A DNA stretch of 64,000 bases from Bact-19 sp038319215 (lineage in GTDB: Bacteria > Bacteroidota > Bacteroidia > Bacteroidales > ML635J-15), in assembly GCA_038319215.1 (NCBI GenBank), contig JBBQCZ010000003.1, positions 19,717-83,716 on the forward strand, written 5' to 3'. A program made the position numbers and the translations under genes. Positions within the stretch are counted from its first letter, which is position 1. Every line of letters begins with the position of its first letter. This document shows positions 17,337 through 26,400 of this stretch, piece after piece. The notes under the pieces were generated by a model. The model searched no databases, was not told the DNA's origin, and worked only from the letters and a program-made list of their open reading frames with translations.

Positions 17337-17360
17337 TATTCCTTTGTGCAATTTGTTCTT

Positions 17361-18293
17361 TTAAATAAAAACGTTTATTGAATCGGGAACTAAGCTAATT
17401 TCGTAAGGAGTACTTCCAATAATTTCACCGTCTGTTTCTGCGAAAATTGTCTGTGATGATTCAATTTTAAAACTTTTAGTTCTAAATCCTCTAACGCCTG
17501 TAATACTTAATATTTTTCCGTTGTATAATTTTTTGATATTAGTAACGATTTTAAATTTGGGCATATTTTCATAAATAGTAACATCTAAAAAACCATCATT
17601 AATTATTGCATCGGGAGTTTGCATCATTCCACCGCCAGAGAATTTACCATTCCCAATACTTATAGATAGAAATTTGCCCTCCAAAACCTCATCGTTGATC
17701 GTAATTTTCAGAGTCCAAGGCTTGTAATTTATCAAACTGCGAAGTAAGCTGATAAGGTATGCTGCTTTTGTTCTACGACCTCTTTCTTTCATTACGTTGG
17801 TTGCTTTTACAACAACGGAATCGAAGCAAAGGCCGGCTACATTGATAAAATATGCCGACTTTTTATGTTCTGCTGTGCGATAGCTTATTTTGCCAACGTC
17901 TTGTTTTATGCTTTTGCCATTTTTCAGTCTTTGAATAGCTTTTTCATAATCAACATCAAAACTATAATATCGTGCCCAATCGTTACCAGTTCCCATTTGC
18001 ATTAAGCCAATGTAAATGTCGGTCGAATCAACCAAAGATTGTTTAAAAACTCCGTTAATGGTTTCATTTAATGTTCCATCGCCACCAACAACAACAATCT
18101 TACGAAAACCTTCAGCGATTTTTTCAGCAATTATTTCTTCGGCATGGCCAACGGCCTTTGTAAAACAGAATTCATATTGAATTTCGTTTTTATTCAGAAT
18201 ATCTGAAATTATAGGCCATTCTCTCTCTCCGCCTTCGTTTCCGGCATTCGGATTTATAAGAAAGAAGAATTTATTTTCGTTGTTATAGTTCAA
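17361..18293 (-). CDS. Diacylglycerol kinase-family lipid kinase (YegS/DagK-like)
   Basis: The protein is 310 residues. It phosphorylates a lipid hydroxyl, as in the diacylglycerol/sphingosine kinase-like family. The N-terminal 'FFLINPNAGNEGG' strand, the nucleotide motif 'VVVGGDGTLNETINGVF' (near residue 70) and 'GLMQMGTGNDWARYY' are all intact. The C-terminal beta domain includes 'FLSISIGNGKFSGGGMMQTP' and 'FAETDGEIIGSTP'. No in-frame ATG precedes the conserved start, so translation appears to begin at TTG 18293. It lies immediately upstream of the methyltransferase gene, the two probably forming an operon. Confidence 0.9.
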   Translation of the reverse strand: MNYNNENKFFFLINPNAGNEGGEREWPIISDILNKNEIQYEFCFTKAVGHAEEIIAEKIAEGFRKIVVVGGDGTLNETINGVFKQSLVDSTDIYIGLMQMGTGNDWARYYSFDVDYEKAIQRLKNGKSIKQDVGKISYRTAEHKKSAYFINVAGLCFDSVVVKATNVMKERGRRTKAAYLISLLRSLINYKPWTLKITINDEVLEGKFLSISIGNGKFSGGGMMQTPDAIINDGFLDVTIYENMPKFKIVTNIKKLYNGKILSITGVRGFRTKSFKIESSQTIFAETDGEIIGSTPYEISLVPDSINVFI

Positions 18294-18369
18294 ATTCCTT
18301 AATTTTTTACAATTTTACACTTTTTTAACCGTAATTTGAAAACATATTGAGTAAAATTATAATATTTAT

Positions 18370-19197
18370 ATGATGGGAAATAAAATCAGGATTATAAAAA
18401 CCTATGTAAAGACGACCGCTGAATCAGTAGAAAATCTTGCTATGATTAGAGAATTTGACAATAATGGAAATATGATTTTTGTCAAAGAATATGACGAGGA
18501 AGGTCTAGTTATTTTTGAAACAAAGTCTGAGTTTGATAGCGATAGTAAAATTTTATCCGAAGAAGTTTTAGACGGAGAAAACAAAACCTATACTTATAAC
18601 GATGATGGACAACTAGTTTTGGAAAAAATTGAGTACGATGGTGGCTGGTTTTCATTTAGAAAGTACGAGCAAGATCTTGAAAAGAAAATAGTGAAAGTAA
18701 CATGCTGCGACGAAGATGATGAGCTTGAAGAATATTCAGAAACTGAATATAACGACAACGGAGATCTTCTTTGCCTGAAAGAGTTCGATGAAGAGAATAA
18801 ACTTAAAAGCATGCAAGTTAACTCATATCGAGAGGATGGCTTACTGCTTCTAAAAGAGGAATACACTACATCAAAAAAACCTGATAAAATTCACCATTAT
18901 TATTATAACGATGATGGAAGAATTACAGCCGTGCAAACCCTTAACTCTAGTGGCCGTCAGTTAGATTGGGTGAAAATTATTTACGATGAAAATGGAAAAC
19001 CTGCAGAACAGTTAACAATGTCTGGAACTCGCATTACGCTTGATTATGATAAAGAAACAAAGACTGTTACCGAAGTTAGTTATGATGGGAGTGGAGAGAT
19101 GACATCAAAAGTAATTACCACCAGAGATGATGCTGGAAATATATTAACAGAAGAATCATCCGGAAGAGTTAGCAGATATGTTTACGAATATTTTTAG
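18370..19197 (+). CDS. YD-like repeat protein of unknown function
   Basis: The protein is 275 residues, very acidic, with no signal peptide. It is made of tandem ~20-22-residue beta-hairpin units of the form Y/F-D/N-x-x-G-x-hydrophobic, e.g. 'EFDNNGNMIFVKEYDEEG', 'YNDDGQLVLEKIEYDG', 'YNDNGDLLCLKEFDEEN', 'YDENGKPAEQLTM' and 'TRDDAGNILTEE'. This resembles YwqK/RHS-type YD repeats. It is divergent from the lipid kinase gene (76 bases) and followed by a strong terminator. It lacks the RHS core and any toxin domain, so it is probably a free-standing cytoplasmic repeat protein. No role can be named. Confidence 0.7.
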   Translation: MMGNKIRIIKTYVKTTAESVENLAMIREFDNNGNMIFVKEYDEEGLVIFETKSEFDSDSKILSEEVLDGENKTYTYNDDGQLVLEKIEYDGGWFSFRKYEQDLEKKIVKVTCCDEDDELEEYSETEYNDNGDLLCLKEFDEENKLKSMQVNSYREDGLLLLKEEYTTSKKPDKIHHYYYNDDGRITAVQTLNSSGRQLDWVKIIYDENGKPAEQLTMSGTRITLDYDKETKTVTEVSYDGSGEMTSKVITTRDDAGNILTEESSGRVSRYVYEYF

Positions 19198-19213
19198 AAA
19201 TATAACTTACAAA

Positions 19214-19244
19214 AAAAGGAAGCTCACGAGCTTCCTTTTTTTTT
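19214..19244 (+). terminator. Bidirectional rho-independent terminator
   Basis: GGAAGCT (19218-19224) pairs with AGCTTCC (19229-19235) around a 4-base loop, with seven A before and nine T after. It serves the 18370 gene and the convergent C10 protease gene. Confidence 0.9.
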
Positions 19245-19260
19245 GTTTCAATATTTTATT

Positions 19261-21405
19261 TTAGTCAAGAACAACAAATTTTTGTGTTCTAATTTCTCTG
19301 CCAGAGTCAACATTTATAAAATAAATACCGCTTTCAGGCTCACTATTAAAGACATCAACAAGAGAGATCTCATGAACACCGTCGATAAGGCTGTACTCAC
19401 GCATTGCAACTACTTCACCTAACATATTTGTTACGTATATTTTTGCATCAGCTCTTTCTGTTAATGTGAAAATAAGTTGAGAAGTGCTGTTTCCTGGATT
19501 TGGCATAACACTCATATTCGACAATACTTTGTTTTGTTGAATATCGCTAGTGCTTGAGGTATAAGTTAAACTCCATCCTTGAGCGTTAGTGTTCGCATCT
19601 GCAAAGAACTGAACAACTGCAGTTCCACTTGGAATACTTATTGGTCCAGAAGGCTCAACAGTAGAAGAAAAACTAGCAACAATATTTGCAGTTAACTGAG
19701 CATCTTTAAAAACTTTTACAAATTCAGCAGAACCAGCAACATCATAATTGTCAAATTCGATTGTAATATAGCTTGCTCCTGCTGGTTGAATTACCCAAGA
19801 ACAAACAGTTGAGTTTGCATAGTTACAAGTTCCACTACCATCGTCAAAACCTCCAGTAGGAGTTGTATAACTCATATTTGTTTTACAGTTTTTAACCGTA
19901 TAATTTGCGTTCCATCCAGCATCTTGCGATGTTCCGTCAGTATTAAAGCGAATTGTTAAAGCTCCATTGGTACCCGAAATCGCATCAGTCCCTGGAGTGC
20001 TTGCAGCATCATAAGTTGCTAGTAGTATGTTAGAAGTTTCATCTCCATCATATATAAATACCACATCTCCATCTCCTAAAATAAAGTCGTCAAATTTTAG
20101 TGTAACAACGGCTCCACATGTTGGTTTAATTACAGTAACACAAGAAGAGTTTGCTTCATAATCGAAAATAGAGCTACCATCATCAAAAGAACCTTCTGTT
20201 CCAGTAATTGTTCTCATTGAATTACAATAGTCTGGGTATCCAGTTTCAGGGAAAATGTTAATTACCATGTCCTGATTTAGGTTAAAGTTTGCCTCTGGGC
20301 CGCCTGGATTTGCTGTAGAAACAAGATTGTCAAGAGTGTAATAACCGTTTCCGGCTCCACCCCAACCCCAATTCATGTGAAAACTATCGTCTTGATATCC
20401 ATCGCAGTTCCATGCGTGACCTGTTGTTGTTGAGTTTCCTGAATAAACTACAGGCTTATTCGCATCTATCTGAGCTTTAACAAGGTTTTTCCAGCCAGTG
20501 TCTGAATAGCTAGATTTTGAAACATATTGACAAGAAGTTGAGTACCTAAAATAAGTTTCTAAAGCGGTAACAATATAGTTGGTTTGACTTCCAGAACCAT
20601 CTGGTCCCCAATACATAGAAACACCAACGCTTGCATGATAGTTAATTTTACCCAATTCGGTATTAACCAAAGCCGAAGCTTGATTAGGCATTGAGTTCCA
20701 ATCATAAGTTTGATTCCCGAAGTTTATTGTAATATTACCATATCCACCATTCATATAACTTGAATGAGATTTTGAACCTTCTCCACTTGGAGGCCAATTG
20801 TAATATTTCATTACCTGAAGCATTGCTGTTGCAACACAACCAACAGGAACATGTCCGTTAGTATAAGTGGCCGCTGCATCAACAGGGCATTGTGCATTAT
20901 ATGGCCATCCTTGATCCCAATTAATGTTTTTCAATAAATTTGGAGAAGTTACTTTTTGTCCAAATGCTTTGCCAGGATAATATGAAATAAGCTCTTGCCA
21001 TTGTGTAGAAATTTTTTCCGAAACTTCCAATACATTATTTGAAGCATACTCAACACAATAGTCAAAATAGTTTAAAAAATCTTTTTGTGTAGGAGCCATA
21101 TTGTCATTGTTAAAACCTCCTTCTAACGAATATGCTAAAACTGGTTGAATCTGATCGTCAGACGAAACAATTACATATCCTTCTCCTCCGTTAATATCAA
21201 AAACATAGAAATTATGTTCAGTATTTTCAGAAGGGTCAAACAAACAATTTGTTTTTAATTCATCCCATGCAACAGCTTTAAAGCTGATTATACTTTGATA
21301 ATAATGATTTTTTGCAACCTTTTCAGCCTCTTTACGCGGAACAAATCCGGCAAACATAGAAAGCGAAAATAGCGATACAACAATAAGTAAAATGATTTTT
21401 TTCAT
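19261..21405 (-). CDS. C10 family (streptopain-like) secreted cysteine protease with CUB-like domains and T9SS type A sorting domain
   Basis: The protein is 714 residues. A signal peptide (MKKIILLIVVSLFSLSMFAG) is followed by a Spi_C10-type propeptide ('YVIVSSDDQIQPVLAYS', about 25-135). The peptidase domain has Cys190 in 'VGCVATAMLQVMKYY' and His330 in 'GHAWNCDGYQD', then 'HMNWGWGGAGNGYYTL'. Two CUB-like domains follow, each starting 'GSFDDGSSIFDY' / 'GGFDDGSGTCNYA' with paired Cys and ending in 'DAGWNANYTV' / 'AQGWSLTYTS'. The type A sorting domain ('NMSVMPNPGNSTSQLIF', 'TNMLGEVVAM', 'TQKFVVLD') ends the protein. It is an extracellular protease made as a zymogen, probably for protein degradation outside the cell. 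Confidence 0.92.
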   Translation of the reverse strand: MKKIILLIVVSLFSLSMFAGFVPRKEAEKVAKNHYYQSIISFKAVAWDELKTNCLFDPSENTEHNFYVFDINGGEGYVIVSSDDQIQPVLAYSLEGGFNNDNMAPTQKDFLNYFDYCVEYASNNVLEVSEKISTQWQELISYYPGKAFGQKVTSPNLLKNINWDQGWPYNAQCPVDAAATYTNGHVPVGCVATAMLQVMKYYNWPPSGEGSKSHSSYMNGGYGNITINFGNQTYDWNSMPNQASALVNTELGKINYHASVGVSMYWGPDGSGSQTNYIVTALETYFRYSTSCQYVSKSSYSDTGWKNLVKAQIDANKPVVYSGNSTTTGHAWNCDGYQDDSFHMNWGWGGAGNGYYTLDNLVSTANPGGPEANFNLNQDMVINIFPETGYPDYCNSMRTITGTEGSFDDGSSIFDYEANSSCVTVIKPTCGAVVTLKFDDFILGDGDVVFIYDGDETSNILLATYDAASTPGTDAISGTNGALTIRFNTDGTSQDAGWNANYTVKNCKTNMSYTTPTGGFDDGSGTCNYANSTVCSWVIQPAGASYITIEFDNYDVAGSAEFVKVFKDAQLTANIVASFSSTVEPSGPISIPSGTAVVQFFADANTNAQGWSLTYTSSTSDIQQNKVLSNMSVMPNPGNSTSQLIFTLTERADAKIYVTNMLGEVVAMREYSLIDGVHEISLVDVFNSEPESGIYFINVDSGREIRTQKFVVLD

Positions 21406-21475
21406 AACAATAATTAAAGTTTATAACACAAATAAAGCAATTTTTTTTTAATAATACAGTAAGTAGACTCTTAAA

Positions 21476-23056
21476 TTATACTTTTGGCTGCATGGGGTCT
21501 AACAAATCTGAATTGTAATGTAATCCAACAGATTGTCTTCTATCTTTTGCCATTTTAATAATTAGGTAGCTAACATTGATGATATTACGTAGCTCACATA
21601 TGCTAACAGTTATTTTTGAAGTCTTAAAAAGATCTTCTGTTTCGCGAAAAATTATTTCGAGTCTGTCTAATGCTCTTTGTAATCTTAAATCGCTTCGAAC
21701 TATTCCAACATAGCTACTCATTATCTGTTGTACTTCTTTACGTGAGTGTGATATAAGAACGAGTTCTTCGTTTTTAATTGTTCCTTCGTCGTCCCAATCA
21801 GGAATTTTTGCTAATATTTCGGAATTATGTGCCTTTATGTTTTCAGAGTCAACGGCAGCGCGGTGTGCAAAAACGGCAGCTTCTAAAAGCGAATTTGAAG
21901 CTAGTCGGTTTGCTCCATGCAAGCCTGTTGAAGCAACTTCTCCTGCTGCATAGAGATTTGAAATAGTAGATCTTCCAAACTTGTCTGTTTTAATTCCGCC
22001 ACATAGATAATGGGCAGCAGGGGTAACCGGAATCATATCTTTAGTAATATTTATTCCAATTTCCATACATTTTGCATAAATAGTAGGAAAATGATCCATT
22101 AGTTTTTCTTTACCAATATGCCGTGCATCTAAATAAACAAAATCTTCACCTGAAAGTTTCATTTCTGTATCTATTGCACGTGCAACAATATCTCGCGGAG
22201 CTAGCGAACCTCGTTTGTCGTATTTTAAACAAAAGTCTTCGTTTTTATGATTCTTAAGAATCGCTCCGTCGCCTCTTAGTGCTTCAGTAATTAAAAATGC
22301 TGGTTTTTCATTAGGGTTATATAATGCTGTTGGATGAAATTGAACAAATTCCATATTTTCTACCAATCCTTTTGCGCGGTAAACCATTGCGATACCATCA
22401 CCTGTAATTCCAACAGGATTTGTTGTGTTTTGATATGCATTTCCACAACCTCCAGTAGCAATCATGGTTGCAGATGCTAGAAAGCTAATAACATTTTTAC
22501 TCTCTTGATCAAAAACATAAGCTCCATAGCATGAAATATCTGGAGTTGTTTTTCTAACAAGTTCTCCCAAATGATGCTGAGTTATTATTTCAATTGCAAA
22601 GTGATTTTCGTAAACCTGAATATTTGGGTTGTTTCTAACTCTTTGAACCAAAGCTCTTTGAATCTCTTGTCCTGTTTTGTCTTTAAAATGCAACACTCTA
22701 TTTTCCGAATGTCCACCCTCTTTATTTAAATCATACAGACCATCACTGTCTTTGTCGAAATGTGTACCAATTTTAATTAAATCGTGAATTCTTGTTGGCC
22801 CTTCTTTAACAACAATTTCAACAATCTCTCTATCGTTTAAATTTGCGCCAGCGTTTATAGTATCTTCGATATGCTTATCGTAAGAATCAGGGTTGTACAT
22901 AACCGATGCAATCCCTCCTTGAGCTTTAACGGTTGTGGTATTATCAATTATATCTTTTGATATTATTGCAACCTTGCCAAATTTACTAACTTTCAAGGCA
23001 TAAAATAATCCGGCAATGCCGCTTCCAATGACTAAAAAATCTAAATGCTTTTTCAT
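21476..23056 (-). CDS. nadB: L-aspartate oxidase
   Basis: The protein is 526 residues. It oxidises L-aspartate to iminoaspartate, the first step of de novo NAD synthesis, using FAD. The N-terminal FAD site 'LVIGSGIAGLFYALKVSKFG', 'VKAQGGIASVM', 'GHSENRVLHF'-type segment, 'VQFHPTAL', 'RGDGAILKN', 'YLDARHIG', 'PAAHYLCGGIKTD' and 'LYAAGEVASTGLHGANRLASN' are all in family order. The C-terminal helical domain is complete. nadA and nadC are not adjacent. Its own consensus promoter lies at 23071-23102. Confidence 0.95.
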   Translation of the reverse strand: MKKHLDFLVIGSGIAGLFYALKVSKFGKVAIISKDIIDNTTTVKAQGGIASVMYNPDSYDKHIEDTINAGANLNDREIVEIVVKEGPTRIHDLIKIGTHFDKDSDGLYDLNKEGGHSENRVLHFKDKTGQEIQRALVQRVRNNPNIQVYENHFAIEIITQHHLGELVRKTTPDISCYGAYVFDQESKNVISFLASATMIATGGCGNAYQNTTNPVGITGDGIAMVYRAKGLVENMEFVQFHPTALYNPNEKPAFLITEALRGDGAILKNHKNEDFCLKYDKRGSLAPRDIVARAIDTEMKLSGEDFVYLDARHIGKEKLMDHFPTIYAKCMEIGINITKDMIPVTPAAHYLCGGIKTDKFGRSTISNLYAAGEVASTGLHGANRLASNSLLEAAVFAHRAAVDSENIKAHNSEILAKIPDWDDEGTIKNEELVLISHSRKEVQQIMSSYVGIVRSDLRLQRALDRLEIIFRETEDLFKTSKITVSICELRNIINVSYLIIKMAKDRRQSVGLHYNSDLLDPMQPKV

Positions 23057-23070
23057 TAATGAAATTTTTA

Positions 23071-23102
23071 CAAAGATAATGTTTATGAGTTTTATTTAAC
23101 AA
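23071..23102 (-). promoter_or_regulatory. Consensus promoter of nadB
   Basis: On the minus strand TTG (23102-23100), 21 bases, TATCTTTG (23078-23071), 14 bases before the ATG. The -7 box is perfect; the -33 box is CTTG instead of TTTG. Confidence 0.65.
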
Positions 23103-23153
23103 GATAAAACTATTTTAGTTTTTATGCGTAAACACCAACAAAAAATTCATTTT

Positions 23154-23408
23154 ATGAAAGACAGATTAATTACATTAGTAACTTATCGTTACGAGTATAG
23201 AGCTGAGATTTTATGCGATAAACTAGAAGAAGAGGGAATAGAGTGCTCAATGAGTAATGAGAGTATCTTGGGCCAGATAGATGGAATAAGAGTAATGATT
23301 ATGGATAAGGACTATGAGGCTGCTTTAAAGGTTTACAGAGTTGTTAGAAATCTGTACGACAATCATTCTAATGAAGTTGTTGACGGACCGGATGATGATG
23401 ATGAATAG
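23154..23408 (+). CDS. DUF2007-like putative signal-transducing protein
   Basis: The protein is 84 residues from the ATG at 23154. An in-frame ATG at 23124 would add ten residues (MRKHQQKIHF) not expected of the family. The body 'LVTYRYEYRAEILCDKLEEEGIECSM', then 'IRVMIMDKDYEAALKVY', fits the ferredoxin-like fold of DUF2007 proteins (small domains with a conserved alternation of a strand, a long helix and a 'D.D...A' helix). It ends in an acidic tail DGPDDDDE. It is divergent from nadB and convergent with the cyclase sensor gene. Its molecular role is not established. Confidence 0.7.
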   Translation: MKDRLITLVTYRYEYRAEILCDKLEEEGIECSMSNESILGQIDGIRVMIMDKDYEAALKVYRVVRNLYDNHSNEVVDGPDDDDE

Positions 23409-23445
23409 AAAGTCTAAGCTACATTCGCAAAGACTTTGCATTAGG

Positions 23446-26400
23446 TTAAACCATTTCTTTTAGCTCTTTCAATACAGCCTCTTTTCCAATATCGCGATTT
23501 TTACGAGCTGTAGCAGTAAAATAGTTGTGACTTAGCATAAATTTATATTGCATTTTATTCCATTGCTCGATTGTGTTAATTTTGCCACGCTCGAATAATT
23601 CGCGAAATAGATTTTGCGAAATAGGAATAAAATCGGGTCTTCCAAGATAGTCCAAATCGGCATCGCAAATAATCTTTTCTAGCAAGTCTTTTGGTTTTGG
23701 GGGCATTTTTGTTGCTAAAATCAATCTCTTTACTGTTTCAATTTGAACAACACTAAAATTATATTTTTGTAAGGTTTGAGCTGCCATTTTAGCACCAATT
23801 TCTTCGTTGTTATCATAGCTAACCATAAAACCAGCATCATGAAACAATGCAGCACATTTTAATGAAAGCATTTCTTCTTCATCTACACCCTCTTCGTTGG
23901 CAATATTTTCTACAATATACAAAACGTTTATTGTATGTTTAAGATTATGGTAATATAAATTTGATGGTAAGTTTCTTCCCAATTGGTCAAGAATATCTTC
24001 CTGTATAGCCTTAAATTTTATGACTTGAAGTTTAATGAAGAAATCTTTGTTAGGTGTTATTCTATCAGAATTTTCGGATAGAACTTTTTTAATTTCATGA
24101 ACAAAATACATTTCCATTTCGCCTTTGTATTTCACTTCTATCTTTCCTCTGTATTGGCAGACAAAGAAGTCTTTCACCATATTATATGTGTTCTCCGAAA
24201 TGTTTACTTTATTTATCAATCCATGAGATTCCATTCGACTAGAAATATTTACAGTGTCGCCCCAAATGTCATATTCTAACTTATTTGAACCAACAACCCC
24301 AGCTACCACAGGTCCAGAATGAACTCCTATTCTAATTTCTAGCTTTAATGAGCTCTCTTCGTTTATTACTTTTATTTGTCTTTGCATTTCTAGTGCAGCC
24401 ATAACCACTTCTATTGGATTTGTATTGTCCTTGTTTGGCATACCACCTGCGCACATATATGCATCTCCTATTGTTTTAATTTTTTCGATATTGTAATTTG
24501 CAATTATTTTATCAAAACTGCTGAATATATTGTTTAGATGTTTAATTAGTTCTTCAGGCTTTGTTTTTTCTGCGATTGCAGTAAAGCCTTGAATATCAGC
24601 AAATAAAACTGTTACCATTTCATATTTTTGAGTTTTAGCTTTACCTGTTTCACGAATTTCATCAGCTGTATTTTGTGGCAAAAGTTTTTTTACAAGCTGC
24701 TCTGTTTGTTCTTTTTGATATGCAAGCTCGTTAGTTCTATCCTCAACTTGCTTCTCGAGACTATAGCGTTCTTTTGCATGTCGCAGTTCGTTAAGTTTCA
24801 GAATTAAATATATAAGTGCTCCGAATACAATAATATAAATTACAAAAGCATACCAAGTTCGAAAAAATGGAGCACTGACAACGAATTTTACAGAAGCTTC
24901 CTTACTAATATTTCCATAAACATCTTTAGATCTAACCTTAAACTCATATTCATCTTCTACTAGAGATGTGTACTCTTTGTAGCTTTCTTTGCTCCACTCC
25001 GACCAATGATCATCAAATCCAATTAGCATAACTTGATATTCATTATCTCCAAAAGTATTGTAACTTAAAGCCGTATAGTCGAAACGAATAGTTTTATCTG
25101 CAAACTTAATGTGTATTTCTTGAGGGTCGGCATTTAATCCGGCTTGAATGTTAATTACCGAATCATTATGTATTGTAATTGAACGTACAAGGCAATTAAA
25201 ACTTTGAGGCTTTTCGTTTGAGTGTTGCCCATTATATTTTATTAGCGCATCACTAGATCCAAACCAAACAACCCCACTTTCTTCTGGAAAAATTGTTTCA
25301 ATAGCATATTCTCTAAGTTGAGTAAAAGGTTTAAAATATGGAATGTATTTTTTATTTGTTCCCTGAAATTTTAGAACCCCAGTTTCTCTTTCATATTTAC
25401 CTTCAGACACATTACTATACCATATGTTTTTATTCAAATCTTCGACCAATGGGTAAACGTAGTTGTTTCCAGATTCAAAGTTAAAACTAAGGAGGGTGTC
25501 TGCTTCAAATTTGTCTGTGGAGTAGTTGTATCGATATACTCCTTTGTTGGTTGTAAATAAAATTCCATGAAATGATGGAAACACATCTACCCAGTCGAAA
25601 TTCTCTGGAAGCCCATCTTTACTGGTGTAGTGGGTGGTCGTTGCCGTAATATTAAGACCGTTAAAAAACCCAGTTTTATACAAACCGTCCTCATTTGTTC
25701 CCATCCAAAAGTTTCCAAAATAGTCTTCGCAAATTGTCCGAATACTATAGTTTAAACCTTTAAGATAACCAATTGTATCAATAGTGTTGCTATTGAATTT
25801 TGACAAAAGCAAACCATTTGTACTGCCAACAAGATTGTTTTCAGGAAAATAGCTCATTGACGAAACGGTGCCATAATTGCCTTTTAAAACAAGCCTTGAT
25901 GATTTATCTGTAATTTTGTAGATTCCTTCACTTGTAATTGCAAAAAGTTCGTCATTAATAACTGTCAATTTCCAACACATTGCTCTTATGCCTTCAACTT
26001 TCTCGAAACGTCTTCTAAAATCGAAAACATTTCTTGAATTATCATAAATATTACCATCAAAACACTTATAAACTCCATTTGCAGTGCCGGCATACAATGT
26101 GTTTCTATATCTATTCACAGTTAAAACAGCTCCACTAAAACCAAAAGAAGAATCAAAAAAACTAATATCTGATTGGGTTTCAATAAGTGTAATTCCGTTG
26201 TATGTTGTAACCCACAATTTTCCATCATTTGATGCATATAAATCTGTAATTTGATTGTCGCGTAATCCACTGTCTCTATTCAGTGAAAAAAGATATTTCC
26301 CCTTGGAGTCTACGCAAACCAAGCCACCATGTTGGGTTCCAAATACAATTCTGTTTTTATCTAACATTATCCCGTTTGAATAAACATTAGCATATAAAAA

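Noticed and set aside
23409..23440. Hairpin AAAGTCT/AGACTTT between the DUF2007 and cyclase genes as terminator
   Set aside because: A 7-bp A/T-rich stem without a T-run; too weak to call.
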